DNA from: Anaerozeibacter quisquiliarum
GTDB taxonomy: Bacteria; Bacillota; Clostridia; Christensenellales; Aristaeellaceae
Assembly: GCA_051162045.1 (NCBI GenBank)
Contig: JBISDI010000024.1
Strand: one strand, 5' to 3'
DNA length: 59,667 bases
The notes under the pieces were generated by a model. It saw only the letters and a program-made list of their open reading frames with translations, did no database searches and had not been told where the DNA came from. Both the position numbers and the translations under genes were made by a program. This document shows, one piece after another, positions 1 to 8,054 of the stretch (the first letter of the stretch is position 1; every line of letters begins with the position of its first letter).

Positions 1-6
1 GGGTCT

Positions 7-927
7 ATGGTTCAGCAAGGAGGCGCGTCCGCGCAGGCGCGGCTCATCGGTCCGCGCTTCAAACGCTCCGCGTCGCCCTACGTATACCTGTTCCCGACGA
101 TGCTGATCATGGCGCTGCTCATGGTCGTGCCGATGGTCATGGTCGCGCAGTACTCCGTGATGGACAATGTAATCACCAACAAGCATCCCCGGTTCGTGGG
201 CCTCGCCAACTACCTTACGGTGTTTCGGGACGCGGTCTTTCTGGAGGCGACGGGGCACACGCTCTACTTCACCGCGATGAGCGTCATCTTCCACATGGCG
301 ATCGGATTGCTGTTTGCGATGATGCTCAACGCGAAGTCGCTGCCCAAGGCGCCCAAGGCGATCTTGCGCGCCATCTACGTAATGCCCTGGATGTTCACGG
401 CGACCATCGTGGCGATTCTCTGGCGGTTGCTGCTGGACCCGAGCGGCGTCGTCAACCACGTATTGCGGATGCTGGGCGCGATCGACGGCTATGTGGAATG
501 GTTCGGTTCCTCCGCCACGGCGCTCAACGCGGTGACCTTCGTCAACATCTGGGCGGGCTATCCGTTCTATATGGTGAGTCTGCTGGCGGGGCTGCAGGGG
601 ATTCCCTCGGATTTGTACGAGGCGGCGATGATCGACGGCGCGGGCGGCGTCCGGCGCTTCTGGCACATTACGATCCCGCAGCTGATGCCCATCATCCGCT
701 CGATCGCGATGCTGGACTTCATCTGGACGATGCAGGTGTTCCCGCTCATCTGGATGACCACCGGGGGCGGCCCGATCCATGCGACGGAGATGGTCTCCAC
801 CTTCACCTACAAGCTGGCGTTCAGCTCCTATAAGTTCTCGCTGGCGTCGGCGAGCGCCGTGGTCATTCTGGTGTTCTCCCTGGCGATCGCGTTTGTCTAT
901 GTCCGGTACCAGAAAGCGAGGGACTAG
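7..927 (+). CDS. Sugar ABC transporter permease, MalF/UgpA type
   Basis: Inner-membrane permease of a carbohydrate ABC importer (CUT1-like). The 306-residue product has a short basic N-terminus, a first membrane segment at about residues 27-48, further hydrophobic helices, and the EAA loop near residue 205 (EAAMIDGAGG) that docks the ATPase. The length is normal for MalF-type permeases lacking the long enterobacterial periplasmic loop. The second permease begins one base after its stop, so the two are cotranscribed. The binding protein is presumably upstream of the window. No ATPase is encoded beside it; the MsmK/UgpC-type protein at 45264 is a candidate partner (inference). Substrate unknown; the aldolase and kinase downstream suggest a sugar or sugar derivative. 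Confidence 0.9.
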   Translation: MVQQGGASAQARLIGPRFKRSASPYVYLFPTMLIMALLMVVPMVMVAQYSVMDNVITNKHPRFVGLANYLTVFRDAVFLEATGHTLYFTAMSVIFHMAIGLLFAMMLNAKSLPKAPKAILRAIYVMPWMFTATIVAILWRLLLDPSGVVNHVLRMLGAIDGYVEWFGSSATALNAVTFVNIWAGYPFYMVSLLAGLQGIPSDLYEAAMIDGAGGVRRFWHITIPQLMPIIRSIAMLDFIWTMQVFPLIWMTTGGGPIHATEMVSTFTYKLAFSSYKFSLASASAVVILVFSLAIAFVYVRYQKARD

Positions 928-928
928 C

Positions 929-1774
929 GTGAAAACAGAGCGAAGCAACAGGAAATGGCTTGGGACGGCGCTGCTCTACATCGGGCTCGCCGCCGGCATG
1001 CTGTACGCGGGGTTCCCGGTGCTCTGGATGGCATGCGCGTCGATCAAGTCCAATCGCGAGATCTTCTCGCTGCCGCCGAGGCTGCTGCCCGACGTCCTCA
1101 ATTTTGGCGCCTATCGAACCATCTTCGCGACGCCTGAAAAGATGCGGTTCTTTCTGAACAGCTACTTGGTCGCGGGTTGCGTGACCATCCTGACGTTGGT
1201 CTTTTCGATTCTCGCGGCCTACAGTTTCAGCCGGTACAATTTTCGCGGCAAGAAGCAATTGAACCTGTTCATCATCGCGACTCAATCGCTGCCGCCGATC
1301 ACGCTGCTGATTCCCTACTTCGGCCTGATTACGGTGCTAAAGCTCTACGACACGTATTTTGCCCTGATCTTTACCTACATGGTGTTCACGCTGCCCTATG
1401 CGATTCTGATGATGACCGGCTACTTCAACACGCTGCCGCGCGAGTTGGACGAGGCGGTGATGGTGGACGGCGCGAGCAACTTCCGGGCGCTATGGCAGGT
1501 GCTGGTGCCCATCTCGCGGCCGGGCATTGTTTCCACCGGGCTGTACACCTTCCTAATCAGCTGGAACGAGTTCCTGTTCGCGCTGACGCTGACCAAGACC
1601 ACCAAGATGCGCACGGTGCCGGTGGGCATCCAGCAGCTGATGGGCCAACACTCATACGAATGGAATGAGATGATGGCCATGAGTATCCTGGGCTGTCTGC
1701 CCATCCTGATCCTGTTCCTGTTCTTCCAGCGCAATTTCATCGCCGGCATGACCGCCGGCTCCGTCAAGAGTTAA
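929..1774 (+). CDS. Sugar ABC transporter permease, MalG/UgpE type
   Basis: Second permease subunit of the same importer, 281 residues from a GTG start directly after the stop of the upstream permease; an in-frame ATG further upstream (779) lies inside that gene and is unlikely to be used. The first membrane helix is at about residues 10-32, and the EAA loop (DEAVMVDGASNF) near residue 172 is in the usual MalG position before the last two helices. The short C-terminal tail ending GSVKS is typical of the family. Together with the gene before it this forms the transmembrane channel; binding protein and ATPase are not adjacent in the window. Confidence 0.9.
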   Translation: MKTERSNRKWLGTALLYIGLAAGMLYAGFPVLWMACASIKSNREIFSLPPRLLPDVLNFGAYRTIFATPEKMRFFLNSYLVAGCVTILTLVFSILAAYSFSRYNFRGKKQLNLFIIATQSLPPITLLIPYFGLITVLKLYDTYFALIFTYMVFTLPYAILMMTGYFNTLPRELDEAVMVDGASNFRALWQVLVPISRPGIVSTGLYTFLISWNEFLFALTLTKTTKMRTVPVGIQQLMGQHSYEWNEMMAMSILGCLPILILFLFFQRNFIAGMTAGSVKS

Positions 1775-1809
1775 TAGAGAGATTTCATCATACAATTGGA
1801 GGAAGACAC

Positions 1810-2670
1810 ATGCTCGTCGATATCCGGACCATACTCGAGCCCGCCCAGAAAAACGGTTTCGCGGTGCCCGCATTCAACGTCAGTTCCAGCATGCTGCTGC
1901 GCGGTGTCATCGAAGGCTGCGAGGAAAAGGGCAGCCCGGTGATCGTCGCGATTCACCCGGATGAGTTGTCGTTTGTGATGAACAGTTTCACGCATTCGGT
2001 GCTGGCCGAGGCGCACCGCACACGGCTGCCGGTTTGTCTGCACCTGGATCACGGCGCAAGCTACGACCAGGCGGTGAACGCCATCCGCTGCGGCTTTACA
2101 TCGGTCATGATCGACTCGTCCACCGCGTCCTTTGAGGACAACATCCGCTTGACTCGCAAGGTGGTCGAGGCTGCGCACGCGGCGGGCGTCACCGTCGAGG
2201 CGGAACTGGGCACCATCGGCGCGACCGGGAACGGCGGCGAGGCCGGCACCGACGACATCATCTACACCAACCCCGCGGACGTAGCGTCTTTCGTCGGGCA
2301 GACCGGCATCGACGCGCTGGCGGTCGCCATCGGCACAGCCCACGGTCTGTATCCGAAGGGGAAAAAGCCGGCGCTCAGGCTCGATCTGCTGGGAGAAATT
2401 CGCAAACTGGTCGACATTCCGCTGGTGCTGCACGGCGGGTCGGACAATCCGGATTGGGAAATCCGCGAAGCCGTCAAGCTGGGCATCAGCAAGATCAATA
2501 TCTCGAGCGATATCAAGGCCGCCTTCTACCGCAAGTGCCGTGAGGTGCTCGCAGACGAGTCGCTGCGCGAGCCCAACGCGATCTATCCGCCCTGCATCGC
2601 GGCGATGAAGAAGGTCGTACACGAAAAGATCGACCTGTTCGGCTCGGAAGGCGCGGCGCGACATTACTAA
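1810..2670 (+). CDS. Class II (zinc-dependent) ketose-bisphosphate aldolase
   Basis: TIM-barrel aldolase of the FbaA/GatY/KbaY family, 286 residues, cleaving a ketose 1,6-bisphosphate to DHAP and an aldehyde. Visible active-site residues: catalytic Asp80 with zinc ligand His81 (HLDHG), Glu132, His178 in the GTAHG motif and His208 in LHGGS, all at family spacing. GGAGGA precedes the ATG by 7 bases. Sequence alone does not separate fructose from tagatose or other ketose bisphosphates. It lies between the sugar permeases and a sugar kinase with short gaps, so the unit probably imports a sugar, phosphorylates it and splits the bisphosphate. Confidence 0.9.
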   Translation: MLVDIRTILEPAQKNGFAVPAFNVSSSMLLRGVIEGCEEKGSPVIVAIHPDELSFVMNSFTHSVLAEAHRTRLPVCLHLDHGASYDQAVNAIRCGFTSVMIDSSTASFEDNIRLTRKVVEAAHAAGVTVEAELGTIGATGNGGEAGTDDIIYTNPADVASFVGQTGIDALAVAIGTAHGLYPKGKKPALRLDLLGEIRKLVDIPLVLHGGSDNPDWEIREAVKLGISKINISSDIKAAFYRKCREVLADESLREPNAIYPPCIAAMKKVVHEKIDLFGSEGAARHY

Positions 2671-2683
2671 AGGAAGTGAGCGA

Positions 2684-3862
2684 ATGGGCGAGGCGCTGGT
2701 CCTGGGTCTGGGCAACAACGTGGATTACGAAATCGAATGGGACGAGCAGGTGCTGTCGGCGCTCGCGGACGCGTATGACGTCCGCGAGGAAGAACTGGAT
2801 ATGGCTGTGCCGGTGGTGGACGAGCGTTCGATGCTCGTATCCATCCTTTCGTTTGTGAAGAGCGGCGCGGGCGGTGAACGGTTCGTCGCTTCGCCGGAGG
2901 TCATCGAGCGGTTCGCACGGCGCTTTAGCAACAAGATCACGCTGGGCGGCACGTCCATCCGCGCGGCCATCGCGCTTGAGAAATTGGGGCGCAGCGCGGC
3001 GCTGCATATGGTGACGATGAACGAACACGTCCGCCGACTGACGCCGCCGGGCTGTCCCTACGTATGTTCGAGCATGGGGGAGCATGTATACCCGCATCTG
3101 ATCGTGCAGTTTACCGAAGGCGCGCGCGTCCGGACGAGGCGGTTGGACGTGCGCGCGATCCGGCCCAACCGAATCATCTACGACAACGATCCGGAAAACG
3201 TCGAGATGCGCCTGAACGAGGAACTTGCGAAACTCTTAACGGACGCGAAGGTGTTCCTGATCTCCGGCTTCAACGCGATGCAGAGCGCCGAGACGCTAAA
3301 GCAGCGCCTCGCGGTGCTCAAACGCATCATGGGCAGCCTCCGGCCGGGCGCGCTGGTCTATTATGAAGACGGAGGCTTTTTCGACGACCGGCTGCGCACG
3401 ATGATCCGCGACGGCCTCAAGGACAGAATCGACCTCCACGGCATGAATGAGGATGAGTTGCAGGGCTATCTGAGTCGCGGCGTCGATCTGCTCGATGAAA
3501 AGGCGGTGGCGGACGCGCTGCGCGACGTGTTGGACGTGATCGGTGCGCGCGCCGTCGTGGTGCACACGCGGCACTGGGCGGCGGCGTTCGGCCAAGGCGC
3601 GGCAACGCTCGAACCCGCGCTTGCGGGTGGTGTCGCGCTGGCGACGACCCGCTTGCGCTTCGGCGACGATTTTACGGTCGACAACTACCAAGACACCTGC
3701 GATCTGCCCGGCGATCCCCAGGGCGCAAAGTTTGTCAAGCGGCTGTGCGCGCTGCTTCCGGACGCGGCCTGCGTGCCGGCGAAGCGCGTATCGGAAAAGC
3801 GCGTCACCACGATCGGCCTGGGCGATGCGTTCGCCGGCGGTTTTTTGATGGCGCTTTCTTAA
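2684..3862 (+). CDS. ADP-dependent phosphofructokinase/glucokinase family sugar kinase
   Basis: Ribokinase-fold kinase of 392 residues. The C-terminal GLGD motif, with the catalytic-base Asp near residue 381, places it in the ribokinase superfamily. The length (about 390 against about 310 for PfkB), the EDGGF segment near residue 227 in the place of the HxE motif and GMNEDEL near 253 in the place of NxxE fit the ADP-dependent glucokinase/phosphofructokinase family better than PfkB. ADP use is therefore an inference. AAGGAAG lies 6 bases before the ATG. It follows the aldolase by 13 bases, and a 6-phosphofructokinase-like step would make that enzyme's substrate. A plain PfkB-type carbohydrate kinase is the alternative. 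Confidence 0.72.
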   Translation: MGEALVLGLGNNVDYEIEWDEQVLSALADAYDVREEELDMAVPVVDERSMLVSILSFVKSGAGGERFVASPEVIERFARRFSNKITLGGTSIRAAIALEKLGRSAALHMVTMNEHVRRLTPPGCPYVCSSMGEHVYPHLIVQFTEGARVRTRRLDVRAIRPNRIIYDNDPENVEMRLNEELAKLLTDAKVFLISGFNAMQSAETLKQRLAVLKRIMGSLRPGALVYYEDGGFFDDRLRTMIRDGLKDRIDLHGMNEDELQGYLSRGVDLLDEKAVADALRDVLDVIGARAVVVHTRHWAAAFGQGAATLEPALAGGVALATTRLRFGDDFTVDNYQDTCDLPGDPQGAKFVKRLCALLPDAACVPAKRVSEKRVTTIGLGDAFAGGFLMALS

Positions 3863-3864
3863 GA

Positions 3865-4545
3865 TCAGCCGATAATCGCCCGGATCACCTCGCCGGCCAT
3901 CGTCAAACCCGCCATCGCGGGCACAAAGGAGATCGAGCCGGGGGCGCGCGCGCCGTCCGTGGTCTTGCGGGCGTCTTCCTTTGAATAGACCGCCTTGACC
4001 GTCAGGCCGCGCGCCTTGAGCTCGCGGCGCATCACGCGCGCCAGCGGGCAGACCGAGGTGCGCTCGATGTCGGCCACCTCGAACGGCTTTACGCCCAGTT
4101 TGTTGCCCGCGCCCATCGCGCTGATGACCGGGCAGCCCTGCGCCTGCGCCCGCTCGATCAGCAGAAGCTTTGCGGCCACCGTGTCGATCGCGTCGCACAC
4201 ATAGTCATAGCCGGTGAAGTCAAAATCCGATATCGTCGTGGAATCGAGGAACACGCGCCGCGCGTCGACATCGCAGGCCGGGTTGATCGACTGAACGCGC
4301 GCGCGCGCCGCCTCGGCCTTGGCGAGGCCCAGCGTGTCCCGCGTCGCGATCAACTGGCGGTTCAGGTTGCTTTCCTCGACCGCGTCCCCGTCCGCCAGCA
4401 TCAGATGCCCGACGCCCGCGCGGCACAGCGCCTCGGCCACATAGGAGCCCACGCCGCCCAGGCCCACCACCGCTACCCGCGCCGCAAACAGGCGCCGTTG
4501 CGCCTCCTCGCCGATCAGCCGGATGTTGCGCGAAAACTGTTCCAT
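3865..4545 (-). CDS. tcdA: tRNA threonylcarbamoyladenosine dehydratase
   Basis: E1-like (HesA/MoeB/ThiF) enzyme of 226 residues that converts t6A37 in tRNA to its cyclic form at the cost of ATP. The nucleotide-binding motif GLGGVGS is at residues 28-34, DGD at 52-54, and the N-x-N-R-Q loop at 60-64. The length and the single Rossmann domain match TcdA/YgdL rather than MoeB or full ThiF. ATG 4545 is chosen because GGAGG is 8 bases upstream; the ATG two codons earlier (4551) is too close to it. The stop is 3 bases from the stop of the convergent sugar kinase, so the two transcripts face each other. Confidence 0.9.
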   Translation of the reverse strand: MEQFSRNIRLIGEEAQRRLFAARVAVVGLGGVGSYVAEALCRAGVGHLMLADGDAVEESNLNRQLIATRDTLGLAKAEAARARVQSINPACDVDARRVFLDSTTISDFDFTGYDYVCDAIDTVAAKLLLIERAQAQGCPVISAMGAGNKLGVKPFEVADIERTSVCPLARVMRRELKARGLTVKAVYSKEDARKTTDGARAPGSISFVPAMAGLTMAGEVIRAIIG

Positions 4546-4565
4546 AATCATCGCCTCCGGGTCTT

Positions 4566-4571
4566 ATTCTA
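4566..4571 (-). promoter_or_regulatory. Candidate extended -10 for tcdA
   Basis: On the minus strand TGG-TAGAAT reads as an extended -10 just upstream of the tcdA ribosome site. No good -35 box is seen. A second similar GTATGGTGGAAT string lies about 20 bases further upstream. Confidence 0.3.
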
Positions 4572-4616
4572 CCATACACGCCGCCATTCCACCATACGCG
4601 TCGCGCCCATTGGCTG

Positions 4617-4646
4617 TTGACGCCCGGAAGGCGCGGATGATACAAT
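4617..4646 (+). promoter_or_regulatory. Promoter of the adenine deaminase gene
   Basis: TTGACG and TACAAT separated by 18 bases, ending about 27-48 bases before the candidate starts of the deaminase gene. Confidence 0.55.
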
Positions 4647-4693
4647 ACCGACAGGCGTAAGGAGCCTGGGGGATGGGGGGAAGGAGCGTCGTC

Positions 4694-6427
4694 ATGGAAA
4701 AATCCGCGTTGAAACGGTTGATCGACGTCGCCGCGGGGCGGGAAGAGGCTGACGTCGTCATCAAAAACTGCAAGGTGGCGGATGTGTATAACACCCGCGT
4801 GATCGAAGGGCGGGACGTCGCGATTTGCGCGGGGTACATCGCGGGCGTCGGCGAATACAGCGGGAAAGAGATCGTGGACGCACGGGGCGGATATCTGCTG
4901 CCGGGTTTGATCGACGCGCACATCCACATCGAGTCCTCCTACGTTACGCCCGAGGAGATCGGCAGGCTGCTGATCCCGCGCGGCACAACCACGATCATCG
5001 CCGACCCGCACGAGATCGTCAACGTGTGCGGCTTGGACGGGATGCGGTATATGCTCGAAGCGGCGCGCTGCTCAAAGCTCAGTATCCTATACATGCTGCC
5101 CTCCTGCGTCCCGGCCACGCCGTTTGAGAACGCCGGCGCGGTGATCGACGCCGGGATGATGCGCGAACCGCTGAAAGACGAACGGATCCTGGGCCTCGGC
5201 GAATTCATGAACTATCCGGGCGTCGTTCATGCGGACGACGGTGTGCTGGACAAGCTGCTGGAAGCAAGGCGCGCGGGCAAGCTGATCGACGGGCACAGCC
5301 CCTCCCTCGCGGGGAACGCGCTGAACGCCTACGCGACCGCTGGAATTTCGACCGATCATGAGTGTACGACGCCCGAGGAATTGGTCGACCGCGTTTCGCG
5401 CGGCATGTACGTGATGCTGCGCCAGGGCTCGGCCTGCCATAACCTCAGGGATTTGGTCAGGGGCGTCACGCCGACAAACAGCGGGCGCTGCCTGCTGTGC
5501 TCGGACGATTGCCAGCCCAAGACGCTGCTGAGCGTCGGCCACCTGGACAATCACCTGCGCATCTTGGTAGAGGAAGGCATCGACCCGCTGACCGCCGTTC
5601 GGATGGCCAGCCTGAACGCGGCGCAGTGCTTCCGCCTGCACGACCGGGGAGGCATCGCGCCCGGGCTTCGCGCGGATCTCGTGCTGGTCGACAACCTGTC
5701 GGACTTCGGCGTGAAGCGGGTATGGGTCAAGGGCGAGGAATTGGCCAAGGATGGACAATACCTGAAAGAGGTAACGCGCAACCCCATCGACTTGGTGCGG
5801 GGCCGGTTCCACGTGCGAGATTTCACGCGGGATAAACTCAGACTCCGGCTCAAATCCGAACAGGTTCGCGTGATCGACATCCTGCCCGGCGGCGTGGTGA
5901 CCGGCAAGGGACAGGCCGTGGTTCGCCTGGACGAAGACGGGGAATTTGTGCGTCAACCGGATCAGGACATCGTCAAGATCGCGGTGGTGGAGCGCCATAG
6001 GGGCACGGGCAACGTCGCGTGCGCGCTGCTGCGCGGATACGGCATCAAGACCGGGGCGGTCGCGCTGTCCATCGCGCACGACTCGCACAACATCATCGTC
6101 GTCGGGACCGACGACGCCGACATGGCTTTTGCGGTGGAACGGCTGATCGCGCAGGGCGGAGGCATCTGCCTCGCGGACAAACAGGAGGTCGTCAGCGCCA
6201 TGCCCATGGTGGTCGGCGGCATCATGAGCGACCAAGGCGGCGAATGGGTGAGCGAGCAGCTTAAGCTGATTCACAGCGCCGCGCACGACCGCCTGGGCAT
6301 CAGCGGGGGCGTAGAACCCGTGATGACGCTGTGCTTCATGTCGCTCGCGGTCATCCCCGAACTCAAGCTCACCGACATGGGGCTGTTCGACGTGACGACC
6401 TTCTCGTTTGTTCCGGTGGAGGTATAA
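4694..6427 (+). CDS. ade: Adenine deaminase
   Basis: Amidohydrolase-superfamily enzyme (577 residues) deaminating adenine to hypoxanthine for purine salvage. Seen: the metal-binding HIH motif at residues 76-78 after LPGLIDA, a conserved DGHSP segment near residue 200, and the C-terminal AdeC domain that follows the TIM barrel. Length is normal for AdeC. Two ATGs have good ribosome sites: 4694 (AAGGAG, 7 bases) and 4673 (TAAGGAG, 8 bases); the shorter form is given, the longer one would add 7 residues. It is convergent with a purine permease whose substrate, hypoxanthine/guanine, is its product, which suggests a salvage pair. Confidence 0.93.
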   Translation: MEKSALKRLIDVAAGREEADVVIKNCKVADVYNTRVIEGRDVAICAGYIAGVGEYSGKEIVDARGGYLLPGLIDAHIHIESSYVTPEEIGRLLIPRGTTTIIADPHEIVNVCGLDGMRYMLEAARCSKLSILYMLPSCVPATPFENAGAVIDAGMMREPLKDERILGLGEFMNYPGVVHADDGVLDKLLEARRAGKLIDGHSPSLAGNALNAYATAGISTDHECTTPEELVDRVSRGMYVMLRQGSACHNLRDLVRGVTPTNSGRCLLCSDDCQPKTLLSVGHLDNHLRILVEEGIDPLTAVRMASLNAAQCFRLHDRGGIAPGLRADLVLVDNLSDFGVKRVWVKGEELAKDGQYLKEVTRNPIDLVRGRFHVRDFTRDKLRLRLKSEQVRVIDILPGGVVTGKGQAVVRLDEDGEFVRQPDQDIVKIAVVERHRGTGNVACALLRGYGIKTGAVALSIAHDSHNIIVVGTDDADMAFAVERLIAQGGGICLADKQEVVSAMPMVVGGIMSDQGGEWVSEQLKLIHSAAHDRLGISGGVEPVMTLCFMSLAVIPELKLTDMGLFDVTTFSFVPVEV

Positions 6428-6429
6428 AG

Positions 6430-6470
6430 CCAATCGGGTTGGCGACCGCTGCGGTCGCCAGCCCGATTGG
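6430..6470. terminator. Bidirectional hairpin between adenine deaminase and purine permease
   Basis: A long interrupted stem: CCAATCGGG pairs with CCCGATTGG, and inside it GGCGACC pairs with GGTCGCC. It lies between two convergent stops. There is no clear T-run on either side, so it may end transcription weakly or protect the 3' ends. Confidence 0.6.
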
Positions 6471-6477
6471 GCTCGAT

Positions 6478-7860
6478 TTAGAGGTGATCGATGATCAGCA
6501 TCTTAATCAGGAACAGCGCGCACAGCACCCACATGACGGGACCCACTTCGCGGCTCTTCTTGTTGATGACGCTGACCAGCACGTAGGACAGCACGCCCCA
6601 TTGCAGGCCCGTGCTGATCGAATAGCCCATGACCATCAGCCCCATGGTGAATGCGGCGGGGATCGCGTGATCGACCCTGCCGAAGTCCACGTCCTTCAGC
6701 GGCTCAAGCATCATGATGCCCACCATGACCAGCGCGCAGGTGGTCGCGAAGGAAGGAATGGCGCTGACGATGGGATAGAGGAAGATGGAGAGCAGGAACA
6801 GGATGCCGGTCGTCATGGCGGTCAAGCCGGTGCGGCCTCCCTCTTCCACGCCCGCGGCGGACTCGACGAAGGTGGTTACGGTGGAAGTACCCATGATCGC
6901 GCCCGCCGCGGTGCCGATCGCGTCCGCCAGCAGCGCGCCGCTCAGGCCGGGCAGTTCGCCGTTCTGATCGAGCAGCTTCGCCTTGGTGGCGACGCCGGAC
7001 AGCGTGCCGAGCGTATCAAAGATGTCGACATAGAGGAAGGTCAGCATGCACATCATGAAGCGGCCGAAATCCCCGACGCTCCGGAACGCTTCGCCGAAGC
7101 CATGGAACGCCAGCCCGAAAGTCGGCGCCATGCTGGGCGGCATGCTGAAGATGCCGGAGGGGATGAGCGAAAAAGCCTTGAGTTCCGGGTTGACCTGATA
7201 GAAGCCCATGAGTTGCGCGCCGACGCCGATCAGCCAGGTGAGGAGTATGCCCAGCAGCAGCGCGCCGCGCACCCGCTTCACGTAGAGGATGATCGTGATG
7301 ATGATGCCGATCAGCGCGAGCGCGACAGCCGGTGTATAGATGTTCGGGTTGATGGCGACAAGGGTGGCGGGATTGCCGATGATGAAGCCGCAGTTCTGAA
7401 GCCCGATGAACATGATGAATAGCCCGATACCGGCGGAAACTGCGTTCTTCACGGAGAGGGGTATGGCGTTGAACAACTTCTGGCGTATGCCCGTTAGGCT
7501 GAGCAGGATGAAGATAACGCCTTCGGTCAATACCGCAGCCAGCGCGAACGACGGGGAGTAGCCGAAGCCGATGACGATGGTGAACGCAAAGAACGCGTTA
7601 AGCCCCATGCCGGGCGCCAGCGCAAACGGGAGCCCGGCCAGGAGCGCCATCAGCACCGTGCCGACGACCGATCCGAGCGCCGTCGCCATGAACACCGCGC
7701 CGCCGTCCAACCCCGAGGCCGCCAATATGCCGACGTTGACCGGCAGAATGTAGGCCATGGTGGCAAATGTGGTAAGACCGGCCAAAAGTTCGGTTTTTAC
7801 GGTCGAACCGCGCTTCGTTACCCCGAACGACTGATCCAGCTTGTTGACCAAGGAACTCAT
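6478..7860 (-). CDS. NCS2 family purine permease (AzgA/PbuG type)
   Basis: Multi-pass membrane symporter (460 residues, about 12-14 hydrophobic segments) of the AzgA-like nucleobase family, expected to import hypoxanthine, guanine or adenine. The N-terminus, with a KLDQSFG-type amphipathic stretch followed by TELLAGLTTFATMAYI, is characteristic of this group; so is the internal GTSTVTTFVESAAGVEEGGRTG segment around the middle (quoted only in parts: GTSTVTTF and EGGRTG). The start is the ATG at 7860 behind GGGAGGT; the reading frame stays open upstream to 8019 but crosses the promoter. No purine riboswitch was recognised in the short leader. Convergent with adenine deaminase. Confidence 0.9.
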   Translation of the reverse strand: MSSLVNKLDQSFGVTKRGSTVKTELLAGLTTFATMAYILPVNVGILAASGLDGGAVFMATALGSVVGTVLMALLAGLPFALAPGMGLNAFFAFTIVIGFGYSPSFALAAVLTEGVIFILLSLTGIRQKLFNAIPLSVKNAVSAGIGLFIMFIGLQNCGFIIGNPATLVAINPNIYTPAVALALIGIIITIILYVKRVRGALLLGILLTWLIGVGAQLMGFYQVNPELKAFSLIPSGIFSMPPSMAPTFGLAFHGFGEAFRSVGDFGRFMMCMLTFLYVDIFDTLGTLSGVATKAKLLDQNGELPGLSGALLADAIGTAAGAIMGTSTVTTFVESAAGVEEGGRTGLTAMTTGILFLLSIFLYPIVSAIPSFATTCALVMVGIMMLEPLKDVDFGRVDHAIPAAFTMGLMVMGYSISTGLQWGVLSYVLVSVINKKSREVGPVMWVLCALFLIKMLIIDHL

Positions 7861-7900
7861 TTGATTACCTCCCTCAATCGTGCGTTCAGTCACCGTCTGT

Positions 7901-7929
7901 ATCATACGCGACGACGATCGAGATGTCAA
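7901..7929 (-). promoter_or_regulatory. SigmaA-type promoter of the purine permease
   Basis: On the minus strand TTGACA and TATGAT with a 17-base spacer, 41 bases before the ATG. Both boxes are near consensus. Confidence 0.75.
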
Positions 7930-7931
7930 GA

Positions 7932-7966
7932 ACCTATAAAAAATGTGCAAGGACCTATAAAAAAAC
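7932..7966. repeat. Direct repeat ACCTATAAAAAA between divergent promoters
   Basis: ACCTATAAAAAA occurs twice, 21 bases apart (about two helical turns), between the back-to-back promoters of the purine permease and the NYN protein. Placement and phasing are those of a shared operator, but no binding protein is known. Confidence 0.4.
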
Positions 7967-7972
7967 GCGACC

Positions 7973-8001
7973 TTGACATTTTGGCCGCCAGGGCGTACAC
8001 T
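7973..8001 (+). promoter_or_regulatory. SigmaA-type promoter of the NYN-domain gene
   Basis: TTGACA and TACACT separated by 17 bases, ending 53 bases before the GTG start of the downstream gene. Confidence 0.7.
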
Positions 8002-8054
8002 GTTAAGGAAGCGAACCATGCGCTGTCAGAATAATACCGGAATCGGGGGACAAT

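Noticed and set aside
7861..7900. Purine riboswitch before the permease
   Set aside because: The leader is too short and the conserved core strings are missing.
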